A stretch of DNA of 45,153 nt from NCBI RefSeq assembly GCF_011044975.1, contig NZ_JAAKZV010000040.1, positions 1-45,153 of the forward strand, read 5' to 3'. This document shows, in pieces, positions 24,488 to 31,548 of this stretch. The translations under genes and the position numbers were made by a program. Below the pieces are notes generated by a model. That model had not been told where the DNA came from. It saw only the letters and a list, made by a program, of their open reading frames with translations, and searched no databases. The DNA comes from Streptomyces coryli. GTDB taxonomy: Bacteria > Actinomycetota > Actinomycetes > Streptomycetales > Streptomycetaceae. Every line of letters starts with the position of its first letter. Positions within the stretch are counted from its first letter, which is position 1.

Positions 24488-25824
24488 CAGATGTTCCGGA
24501 AGCGGTTGATGGCGTCGAGGTGCGTGGCGCGCTTCTCCTCGTCGCGCACGCCCAGGCCCTCCTCGGGGGAGAGGCAGAGCACGCCGACCTTGCCCTGGTG
24601 GAGGTTCTTGTGCACGTCGTACGCGGCCTGGCCGGTGTCCTCCATCGAGTACGTCCGGGACAGCGTCGGGTGGATCTTGCCCTTGGCGATGAGGCGGTTG
24701 GCCTCCCAGGCCTCGCGGTAGTTGGCGAAGTGGGAGCCGATGATGCGCTTCAGGGACATCCACAGGTAGCGGTTGTCGTACTGGTGCATGTAACCGGAGG
24801 TCGAGGCGCAGGTGGTGATGGTGCCGCCCTTGCGGGTGACGTACACGGAGGCGCCGAAGGTCTCGCGTCCCGGGTGCTCGAAGACGATGTCGATGTCCTC
24901 GCCGCCGGTCAGCTCGCGGATGCGCTTGCCGAAGCGCTTCCACTCCTTCGGGTCCTGGGTGTTCTCGTCCTTCCAGAACTTGTAGTCCTCGGCGTTGCGG
25001 TCGATGATCGCGTCGGCGCCCATGGCGCGGCAGATGTCGGCCTTCTGCCGGCTGGAGACCACGCAGATCGGGTTGGCACCGCCGGCGAGCGCGAACTGGG
25101 TCGCGTACGAGCCGAGTCCGCCGCTCGCGCCCCAGATCAGGACGTTGTCGCCCTGCTTCATGCCGGCGCCGTTACGGGACACCAGCTGCCGGTACGCGGT
25201 GGAGTTGACCAGGCCCGGGGCCGCGGCCTCCTCCCAGGAGAGGTGGTCGGGCTTGGGCATCAGCTGGTTGGACTTCACCAGGGCGATCTCGGCGAGGCCG
25301 CCGAAGTTGGTCTCGAAGCCCCAGATGCGCTGCTCCGGGTCGAGCATCGTGTCGTTGTGGCCGTCGGCCGATTCGAGCTCGACGGACAGGCAGTGCGCGA
25401 CGACCTCGTCGCCGGGCTTCCAGGCGTTGACGCCGGGGCCGGTCTGCAGCACCACGCCCGCGAGGTCGGAGCCGATGACGTGGTACGGCAGGTCGTGGCG
25501 CTTGGTGAGCTCGCTGACGCGGCCGTAGCGCTCGAGGAAGCCGAAGGTGGAGAGCGGCTCGAAGATGCTCGTCCACACGGAGTTGTAGTTGACCGAGCTG
25601 GCCATGACGGCCACCAGGGCCTCGCCAGGGCCGAGTTCCGGGGTGGCGACGTCCTCGACGTGGAGCGACTTGCGGGGGTCCTTGTCCTTGGTGGACAGGC
25701 CCTCGAACATGTCGGTCTCGTCCTTGTGGACCGTCACCGCCCGGTAGTGGTCCGGGATGGTCAGCGCCGCGAAGTCGGCGGGGGTGGTGTCGGCGGCCAT
25801 GATGGCGTCGCGGATCTCGTTCAC
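24487..25824 (-). CDS. ccr: Crotonyl-CoA carboxylase/reductase
   Basis: A 445-residue NADPH-dependent enzyme of the medium-chain reductase family that reduces and carboxylates crotonyl-CoA to ethylmalonyl-CoA, the entry to the pathway. The Rossmann motif is VLIWGASGGLGSYATQFA (near residue 228). Counting from the GTG at 25824, Asn81, Phe170, Glu171 and His365 are all present. These are the CO2-binding residues described for the Kitasatospora setae enzyme, and the numbering matches exactly. This supports true carboxylation rather than plain reduction. GGAGG lies seven bases before the GTG. It heads the five-gene operon, and a promoter with a palindrome lies about 210 bases upstream. It also supplies ethylmalonyl-CoA for polyketide extender use in some streptomycetes. 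Confidence 0.96.
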   Translation of the reverse strand: MNEIRDAIMAADTTPADFAALTIPDHYRAVTVHKDETDMFEGLSTKDKDPRKSLHVEDVATPELGPGEALVAVMASSVNYNSVWTSIFEPLSTFGFLERYGRVSELTKRHDLPYHVIGSDLAGVVLQTGPGVNAWKPGDEVVAHCLSVELESADGHNDTMLDPEQRIWGFETNFGGLAEIALVKSNQLMPKPDHLSWEEAAAPGLVNSTAYRQLVSRNGAGMKQGDNVLIWGASGGLGSYATQFALAGGANPICVVSSRQKADICRAMGADAIIDRNAEDYKFWKDENTQDPKEWKRFGKRIRELTGGEDIDIVFEHPGRETFGASVYVTRKGGTITTCASTSGYMHQYDNRYLWMSLKRIIGSHFANYREAWEANRLIAKGKIHPTLSRTYSMEDTGQAAYDVHKNLHQGKVGVLCLSPEEGLGVRDEEKRATHLDAINRFRNI

Positions 25825-25962
25825 GGTGTGCCTCCGGCGGAAAGCGGTGCCCGTGCGGGGCGCTTGAGGGACGTCGGGTGCAGCTGCCGTCGGTTCGGTG
25901 TGCCTGCGGCGAGCGCGATGGCGCTCGTTCCGGTCTGTGACGGGACCGGGGGGACCGGGCGG

Positions 25963-25980
25963 GCCAGCGGGTGCGCTGGC
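25963..25980. repeat. Inverted repeat in the ccr mRNA leader
   Basis: GCCAGCG (25963-25969) and CGCTGGC (25974-25980) pair around GGTG within the predicted 5' leader of ccr, about 140 bases before its start. It could be a leader hairpin. No function is shown. Confidence 0.35.
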
Positions 25981-26033
25981 TGGGACAGCCGGCTCGCGGA
26001 GTTGCGCTACGAGCCGGCCGCCCGGATGTCCTC

Positions 26034-26062
26034 ACCGTATGGCACGCGGTGCCAGCTGACAA
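26034..26062 (-). promoter_or_regulatory. ccr operon promoter with palindrome in the spacer
   Basis: On the minus strand TTGTCA (26062-26057), a 17-base spacer and TACGGT (26039-26034) match a sigma-70-type promoter well. The spacer contains the palindrome TGGCAC-GCG-GTGCCA (26040-26054). The 9-mer GCTGGCACC in the spacer is repeated upstream of the -35 element at 26071-26079, 23 bases away. A repressor bound here would block the polymerase. The leader would be about 200 bases long. The 309-base gap to the divergent lipoprotein gene holds this promoter, the inverted repeat at 25963 and no gene that I can support. Confidence 0.55.
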
Positions 26063-26133
26063 GACACTGGGTGCCAGCAATCTTTCCGGCGTACCGCTGG
26101 GGTGACCGAGTCGGCCTGGTGCATCCTTTCCGG

Positions 26134-27533
26134 ATGCCCGGACTTCGCAGCCGCCTCGTGTCCGTAGCGCTCGCCGGTCTGTGCACCGCGGGGTTGCTGA
26201 GCCTCGCCGGCTGCTCGGTGGACCAGGCGGTCGAGCGGGGCGAGGACCCGCTGCCGGGCTGGTCGAAGTCCCGGGAGCGGGACGCGGGCGAGGCCAACCG
26301 CGACGACATCGACGGCGACGGCCACGCCGACGCCGTGATCGGCGATCACGTGGCCCTCGCCCGGCCGGGCAGCAAGGACCCGGCCGCCGCCCTCCGCCGC
26401 GCCGAGCCGTTGCCCCCTCTGCCCGCCCCGAAAGGCCTCGAGCCGTTCCCGGGCGAGGCCCCCACCGCCCGCACCGGCGATCTCGACGACGACGGCTACG
26501 CCGACATCGCCGTCGTACAGACCCTGCAGGGCGAGCGGCGCGCGGAGGGGAACAAGACCGAGGGCTACACGGTCCCGGTGCAGCGCGTCGTCTGGAGCGG
26601 CCCGGACGGCGTCGGCGAGGTCACCGAGCTCCCCGGGAAGTTCGGCAAGATCACCGCCATCGGCGACTTCGACGGCGACGGCGCCCTCGACCTCCTCACC
26701 CTCGGCCCGGCGGCCACCGAGTCCGACCACAAGGGCAAGCGCCAGTGGGCCACCGTGCTGCACGGCCCGCTGAACCGGGCGGGCGCGCGGCCCCGCACCA
26801 CCACCCGGATCGACGTCGGCTACGACGGCTGGGTGCCGGTGGCGCACGCCGTCGTCGGTGACTTCGACGGCGACGGGCGCGACGACCTGGTGACCAAGGC
26901 CGAATGCGGGGAGGAAGACGGCCGTCTGGAGGGTGACGCCCCCGACCTCGACGACGCCACGTACTACCGCGGCACCAAGGAGGGCCTCGAGAACGCCGGC
27001 TCCGTACCGGGCATCACCGAAGGTGACACGCCCGTCCTGGCCGCGGACTTCAACGGCGACGGGCGCGACGACATCCTCGGCGCCAACTCCTACGACGGCG
27101 AGGCGGGCGGAAGCATCGTCTACGGCGCCGCGGACGGACCGGGCGAGGGCCGCAAGTCCACCAGCCTGACCGGCGGCTGGGTGCCCGGCGGCGTCGCGGG
27201 CGAGTGGAACGGCGACCGGCGGGCCGACGTCGCCATGCGCGACACCGTCGGCGACCGGATGCACGGGGAAGTGTCGGTGAGCGGCACCCGTATCGACGCG
27301 TACGAACTCGCCCTCGCCGGCGATGCGAAGCGCAAGGGCTACGCGTCCGGTTTCGCCCGGGAGGTGTACGGCGCGGATCTCGACGCGGACGGGACCGACG
27401 AGCTGGTGCTCAGCCACAACGGCTTCCACAAGCCGCGCAAGGACCCCGGCTACTGGATCCTGCGGGGCACCAGGAGCGGGCCGTCGATGACGGGCCGGTC
27501 TTCGTCAGGACGAAGGACTTGCGGAGGAGCTAG
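26134..27533 (+). CDS. FG-GAP/VCBS beta-propeller lipoprotein, 3' end frameshifted
   Basis: An exported lipoprotein: signal peptide with the lipobox LSLAGC (Cys27), then seven calcium-loop motifs of the D-x-D/N-x-D-G type (DIDGDGHAD, DLDDDGYAD, DFDGDGALD, DFDGDGRDD, DFNGDGRDD, EWNGDRRAD and DLDADGTDE), which suggests a seven-bladed integrin-like propeller. Up to about 27490 the frame is normal. Beyond that, the native frame (from 27483, coding VDDGPVFVRTKDLRRS and stopping at 27531-27533) has high G/C third positions, while the frame of the upstream part loses this bias. A one-base loss in the GGG/CC/GG run near 27492-27498 would explain it; restoring one base gives a 466-residue protein. As written, the reading frame instead runs on to 27828. 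Neighbours do not reveal its role. Confidence 0.72.
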
Positions 27534-27624
27534 CGCTTACCCGGCGTTTGAAGGTTTCGCCCAGGCATCCTGCGGCGCGGTCCGTAAAACCTTCACCGCA
27601 CGGTTCAATGAGACCGTTGAAGGC

Positions 27625-27828
27625 ATGGAAAACGCGAAGTTCGTTCTCGAGGTCGACCTGTCCGCCGACACCTTCCGCGCCGACGCCGCCGGCGAGCTCG
27701 GTCGCATCCTGCGCTACTGGGGTGGCAGCCTCCGCCACTACGAGCTCACGCCGGGCACCGCCGAGACGATCTACGACTCGGCGTACAACGAGGCAGGGAC
27801 CTGGCGGATCAGTCCGAAGGGTGCTTGA
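27625..27828 (+). CDS. Small conserved-looking hypothetical protein (67 aa)
   Basis: Starts at ATG 27625 with GAAGG just upstream. The sequence (start MENAKFVLEVDLSADTF, then LGRILRYWGGSLRHYEL and ending RISPKGA) is soluble, with mixed charge and high G/C third codon positions, which supports coding. It is in the same frame as the unshifted lipoprotein frame, so a naive caller would fuse the two. An inverted repeat (TGAAGGTTT 27549-27557 / AAACCTTCA 27587-27595) lies in the short gap before it. Its end overlaps the convergent TetR gene by 20 bases. I do not recognise a family. Confidence 0.65.
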   Translation: MENAKFVLEVDLSADTFRADAAGELGRILRYWGGSLRHYELTPGTAETIYDSAYNEAGTWRISPKGA

Positions 27829-28612
27829 GGGCCTTCTCGATCGTGCGCATGACCTCGCTCAGCGGCGCGTCCGTGCGGGTCACCGTCACCAGCACCTCGT
27901 CGGAGCTCCGCGCCGTGGCCGTCGTCGCCGCCCCGCCGGAGCCCGAGACCCGGCCGCGGCGGCCGATGCCCGCGCCGAAGGTCTCCCTGACCACCTCGAA
28001 GGCGTGGTCGAGCTGGCCCTCCACATCGCCCTGGCCGCCGGCCCGCAGCCAGCGGCGCAGGACGTGGTTGTGCGCCGTGACCACCGCGGACGCCGCGACC
28101 TCCGCCAGCAGCGGGTCGTCGTCGCCGTCGCGGTGGGCGCCCTCGTCGAAGTGGCCGAGGAGATAGCGGGTGAAGACCCGCTCGTAGCGCGAGACCGAGG
28201 CGATCTCGCGCTCGCGGAGCGTCGGGACCTCGCGGGTGAGCTGGTAGCGCTCCACCGAGACCGCGGGGGAGGCCGCGTACATCCGCATGACCTCCTTGAT
28301 CCCGCGGCAGATCGTGTCCAGCGGGTTCTCGTGCGCGGGGGCCGCGTCGAGCACCGCGATCACGCGGTCCAGGGTGTCGTCGTGGTCCGGGAAGATCGCC
28401 TCTTCCTTGGAGCGGAAGTGCCGGAAGAAGGTCCGCCGGGCCACCCCGGCCGCCGCCGCGATCTCGTCGACGGTGGTCGCCTCGTACCCCTTCGTCGCGA
28501 ACAGCTCCATCGCTGCCGCCGCGAGCTCGCGGCGCATCTTGAGTCTCTGACCCGCGGCTGTGGTGCGGGCGGCGGACGTCTTCTGGGCGGCGGCAGGCTG
28601 GGGCTGGGACAT
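27809..28612 (-). CDS. TetR family transcriptional regulator
   Basis: A 267-residue regulator from the ATG at 28612. After a basic Ala/Gln-rich N-terminus, the helix-turn-helix ATTVDEIAAAAGVARRTFFRHFRSKEEAIF is typical. The C-terminal 160 residues are helical with no recognised ligand site, then a Gly/Ser-rich tail. It lies 92 bases downstream of the 3-hydroxyacyl-CoA dehydrogenase gene on the same strand and close to the ethylmalonyl-CoA operon. A role in fatty-acid/C4-CoA control is plausible but not shown. Two copies of a 12-base sequence sit just upstream and are likely its own operator. Confidence 0.88.
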   Translation of the reverse strand: MSQPQPAAAQKTSAARTTAAGQRLKMRRELAAAAMELFATKGYEATTVDEIAAAAGVARRTFFRHFRSKEEAIFPDHDDTLDRVIAVLDAAPAHENPLDTICRGIKEVMRMYAASPAVSVERYQLTREVPTLREREIASVSRYERVFTRYLLGHFDEGAHRDGDDDPLLAEVAASAVVTAHNHVLRRWLRAGGQGDVEGQLDHAFEVVRETFGAGIGRRGRVSGSGGAATTATARSSDEVLVTVTRTDAPLSEVMRTIEKALKHPSD

Positions 28613-28615
28613 GAC

Positions 28616-28655
28616 TGGAACGTACTCCATAGGTCGGTGGGAAACGTACTCCATT
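28616..28655. promoter_or_regulatory. Duplicated operator-like sequence upstream of tetR
   Basis: AACGTACTCCAT occurs at 28619-28630 and at 28643-28654, 24 bases apart (about two helical turns). The first copy is part of the near-palindrome TGGA-ACGTAC-TCCA (28616-28629). Both copies lie between hbd and the TetR start, so autoregulation is likely. Confidence 0.5.
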
Positions 28656-28704
28656 GCCTGGTGGCCGGGCCGTCCCGGGCCCCGGCCCGCCGCTCGCCGC
28701 GAGG

Positions 28705-30495
28705 TCAGCGCCGCGCGTACTCCCGGAAGCCCCGCCCGGTCTTACGGCCCAGGCACCCGGCCGCCACCAGGTGCTCGAGCAGCGGCGCCGGGGCCAGACC
28801 CGGGTCGCGGAACTCGCGGTGCAGCACCCGCTCGATGGCGAGCGAGACGTCCAGGCCGACCACGTCCAGGAGCTCGAAGGGCCCCATCGGATAGCCGCCG
28901 CCCAGCTTCATCGCGGTGTCGATCGCGTCGGGAGTCGCGTAGTGCTCCTGGACCATCTTCACGGCGTTGTTCAGGTACGGGAACAGCAGCGCGTTCACGA
29001 TGAAACCGGCCCGGTCGCCGCAGTCCACCGGGTGCTTGCGGAGCCGCCCGGTGACCTCGCGGACGGTCGCGTGCACGTCGTCGGCGGTGAGCACCGTGCG
29101 GACCACCTCGACCAGCTTCATGGCCGGGGCGGGGTTGAAGAAGTGCATGCCGATGACGTCCTGCGGGCGGCTCGTCGCCCGCGCGCAGGCGATCACCGGC
29201 AGCGACGACGTGGTCGTCGCCAGCACCGCGCCCGGCTTGCAGATCTTGTCGAGGGTGGCGAAGAGCTGCTGCTTCACCTCGAGGTCCTCGGCCACCGCCT
29301 CGACCGCCAGGTCGGCCTCCGCGAGGCCGTCCAGGGAGCCGACGGGCGCGATGCGCTCCAGCGCCGTCTCGCGGGCCTCGGCGGACATCCGGCCCTTGTC
29401 GACAGAGCGCTGAAGTGACTTGGCGATACGTGCCTTTGCCGACTCGGCCTTCTCCAGCGAACGGGCCGCGAGGACGACGTCGTAACCGCCCTTCGCGAAC
29501 ACTTCCGCGATCCCGCTCGCCATCGTCCCGGACCCGGCGATCCCGACGCTGCGCACCTCGCGCGCCGGCGCCTGCCCGGCGCCGCCCGCGGCCGGGGTCT
29601 CGGCATCCGCCACCACCGTGGCGCTGCCCGGCGTCTCGTACGTGTAGAAGCCGCGGCCCGCCTTCCGGCCGGTCAGCCCCGCCGCGCTGAGGTGCCCCAG
29701 GATCGGCGCGGGCGCGTGCAGCCGGTCGCGCGATGCCTTGTACATCGCCTCCAGCACCGTCCGGGCCGTATCGACGCCGATCAGGTCGAGCAGCGCCAGC
29801 GGACCCATCGGCAGGCCGCAGCCCAGCTTCATCGCCGCGTCGATGTCCTCGCGGGTCGCGTACTTCGACTCGTACATCGCCGCGGCCTGGTTGAGATAGC
29901 CGAACAGCAGCCCGTCGGCGACGAAGCCTGGCCGGTCGCCGACCGCGACCGGTTCCTTGCCGAGCTCGCGGGCGAGCGCGGTCACCGCCTGCACGGCCTG
30001 CGGGTCGGTGAGCACCGACGACACCACCTCGACGAGCTTCATCGCCGGGGCGGGGTTGAAGAAGTGCAGGCCCAGGACGCGTTCGGGGTGGGCGGAGTCG
30101 GCGGCGAGGCGGGTGACCGACAGCGCGTTGGTGCCGGTGGCCACGATCGCGTCGGGGCGCAGCACGCGGTCGAGCGACGCGAAGACGTCCCGCTTCAGCT
30201 CCTCGCTCTCCGGCACCACCTCGACCACCAGGTCCGCGTCCGCGGCCGCCTGGATGTCGGAGAAGGTACGGAACCGGGCGAGGACGTCGCGGCGTTCGGC
30301 GCCGGTGAGCCGCTCGCGCTCCACGGCGCGGGCCGTCGAGCGCTCCAGCGCGGCGACCGCCTGCGCGGCGGCGGCCTCGCTGACGTCGATGCCGATGACC
30401 TCGCGGCCTGCGCGGGCCAGCACCTCGGCGATACCTGTGCCCATGGTGCCAAGGCCGACGACGGCGACAACGGGGAAGGGGACATTACGGTCCAT
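28705..30495 (-). CDS. hbdA: Two-module 3-hydroxyacyl-CoA (3-hydroxybutyryl-CoA) dehydrogenase
   Basis: A 596-residue protein made of two tandem copies of the 3-hydroxybutyryl-CoA dehydrogenase fold. Each has a NAD-binding motif (VVGLGTMGTG near residue 10 and VGIAGSGTMASGIAE near 310) and the catalytic-His segment HFFNPAPAMKLVEVV, which occurs twice almost identically. Single-copy enzymes are about 285 residues. The reaction interconverts acetoacetyl-CoA and 3-hydroxybutyryl-CoA, the step before crotonyl-CoA, so it could feed ccr. A crotonase is not seen in the window. The ATG at 30495 has GGAG eight bases upstream. The TetR gene follows in the same direction. Confidence 0.9.
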   Translation of the reverse strand: MDRNVPFPVVAVVGLGTMGTGIAEVLARAGREVIGIDVSEAAAAQAVAALERSTARAVERERLTGAERRDVLARFRTFSDIQAAADADLVVEVVPESEELKRDVFASLDRVLRPDAIVATGTNALSVTRLAADSAHPERVLGLHFFNPAPAMKLVEVVSSVLTDPQAVQAVTALARELGKEPVAVGDRPGFVADGLLFGYLNQAAAMYESKYATREDIDAAMKLGCGLPMGPLALLDLIGVDTARTVLEAMYKASRDRLHAPAPILGHLSAAGLTGRKAGRGFYTYETPGSATVVADAETPAAGGAGQAPAREVRSVGIAGSGTMASGIAEVFAKGGYDVVLAARSLEKAESAKARIAKSLQRSVDKGRMSAEARETALERIAPVGSLDGLAEADLAVEAVAEDLEVKQQLFATLDKICKPGAVLATTTSSLPVIACARATSRPQDVIGMHFFNPAPAMKLVEVVRTVLTADDVHATVREVTGRLRKHPVDCGDRAGFIVNALLFPYLNNAVKMVQEHYATPDAIDTAMKLGGGYPMGPFELLDVVGLDVSLAIERVLHREFRDPGLAPAPLLEHLVAAGCLGRKTGRGFREYARR

Positions 30496-30892
30496 CGCGG
30501 ACTCCAAGCTGCAAGTCTCGCCCCGGCGGCGGGGCATGGCGACTGATGAGGGGTCGAGCCCGGGCCATGGCAACGCACACGCCCATGGCGGGGCTCGTGA
30601 AGGGTGGAGAGCTGCGACCGGCCCTGTCCCGGGGCCGGGCCGTACTGAAAAGTCGCCGAACCGACTGCAAGCTTGGCGGCTGCGTCACCAGCCGCACGGA
30701 CGCTCCAGGGCGTCCGTGTCTTCGACGTTAACTCAGCAGTAGCCAAATGCGCCAGGGGGCCTCACATATGAGCGGTTGTGAAGCAGGGCACGTACCCGGC
30801 ACCTCTTTGGGGTGAAGAAATGGCCGGTCATGGGCTCTCAGCGGGCGCGGATTTCCCTACCCTGAGGGGCGTAACACCTAAAAGGGGGCGGT
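30496..30892. other. 397-base divergent intergenic region (hbdA / HEAT-repeat gene)
   Basis: No gene that I can support lies here. It must hold the promoters of hbdA (left) and of the HEAT-repeat gene (right). It contains the hairpin at 30695-30718 and the palindromic stretch around CTCACATATGAG near 30762-30773. Third-position bias and RBS evidence do not support the small open frames inside it. Confidence 0.5.
30695..30718. promoter_or_regulatory. 9-bp-stem hairpin in the hbdA upstream region
   Basis: CACGGACGC (30695-30703) and GCGTCCGTG (30710-30718) pair exactly around a six-base loop, about 200 bases upstream of hbdA. It could be a leader structure of hbdA or an operator. There is no clear T run for a terminator. 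Confidence 0.4.
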
Positions 30893-31522
30893 ATGGACGA
30901 CGAGTTCACAGCGCTGACACGCCGGGTGCAAGCCGAATTGCACGGACATGCCGCATGGGCCGCCTATGAACGCGTCGTCTCCCTGGCGCGGGCGGCGGCC
31001 GTCAACTCCACCGCCCGCGACACCCTCGCCGGATATCTGGACGCGCCCGCGCAGCCGCTGTGGGCGCGCGAGGTGGCGGCGTACGCGCTGGGCGCGGCCG
31101 GCGACCGGCGCGCCTTCGAAACGCTCGTGCTGCTGCTCAACTACCGCGATCCGGCCCGCGGCGCGACCGCCGCCGACGCTCTCGCCAAACTCGGCGACCC
31201 GCGCACCGCCCGCGCCGCGGCCGCGCTCGCCACCAACCCGCTGCGCACCTCCTACGCGCGGCACGCCGTCCTGCTGCTCGGCCGGCTCCGGGCACCGGAG
31301 TCGGTGCCGGCGCTGATCAGCACCCTGGAGCGGCTGGTCCGCGGGCCCGACCACCACTGGCCGGTGGCGAACGCCTGCATCGCCGGGCTCGGCGCGGCGG
31401 CGGACGAGCGGGCGATCCCGGTGCTCACCTCGGCTCGGGTCTTCCCGGAGCTGCGGGACACGGCGGCGGAGGCGCTCGCCCGGATCTGGCGGCAGGCGCC
31501 GCCGTCGAGCTCCAGCGCCTGA
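30893..31522 (+). CDS. HEAT-repeat protein
   Basis: A 209-residue, probably all-helical cytoplasmic protein. Repeats of about 30 residues with the A-x-x-A-L-G-x-x-G-D pattern are visible, such as AREVAAYALGAAGDRRAFETLVLLL, ATAADALAKLGDPRTARAA, YARHAVLLLGRLRAPESVPALISTL and NACIAGLGAAADERAIPVL. Such repeats form a scaffold for protein-protein contact. Some bacterial members assist phycobilin or other enzymes, but nothing here indicates that. GGGGG before the ATG is a usable RBS. It ends at a hairpin terminator. The function is unknown. Confidence 0.8.
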   Translation: MDDEFTALTRRVQAELHGHAAWAAYERVVSLARAAAVNSTARDTLAGYLDAPAQPLWAREVAAYALGAAGDRRAFETLVLLLNYRDPARGATAADALAKLGDPRTARAAAALATNPLRTSYARHAVLLLGRLRAPESVPALISTLERLVRGPDHHWPVANACIAGLGAAADERAIPVLTSARVFPELRDTAAEALARIWRQAPPSSSSA

Positions 31523-31544
31523 GGGGGCGCGGTCCGCGGCCCCC
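31523..31544. terminator. Bidirectional G/C hairpin terminator
   Basis: GGGGG-CGCGG (31523-31532) pairs with CCGCG-GCCCCC (31534-31544) with one bulged base, immediately after the HEAT gene TGA and five bases before the convergent lyase stop. Confidence 0.6.
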
Positions 31545-31548
31545 GCGC

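Noticed and set aside
22658-24721. Long plus-strand ORF antisense to ecm
   Set aside because: The minus strand encodes a full mutase; the antisense frame has no recognisable features.
27549-27595. Inverted repeat TGAAGGTTT/AAACCTTCA as a terminator
   Set aside because: The loop is 29 bases and no T tract follows. I mention it only as a possible structure.
24481-27828. A 1115-residue plus-strand frame covering ccr, the intergenic region and the lipoprotein
   Set aside because: Only the part from 26134 has a signal peptide and FG-GAP motifs. The first part is antisense to ccr and is low-complexity GC-rich sequence.
30778-30969. A 63-residue ORF that could be a leader peptide before the HEAT-repeat gene
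   Set aside because: It lacks a good RBS, has no coding bias before 30893 and overlaps the HEAT gene start in another frame.
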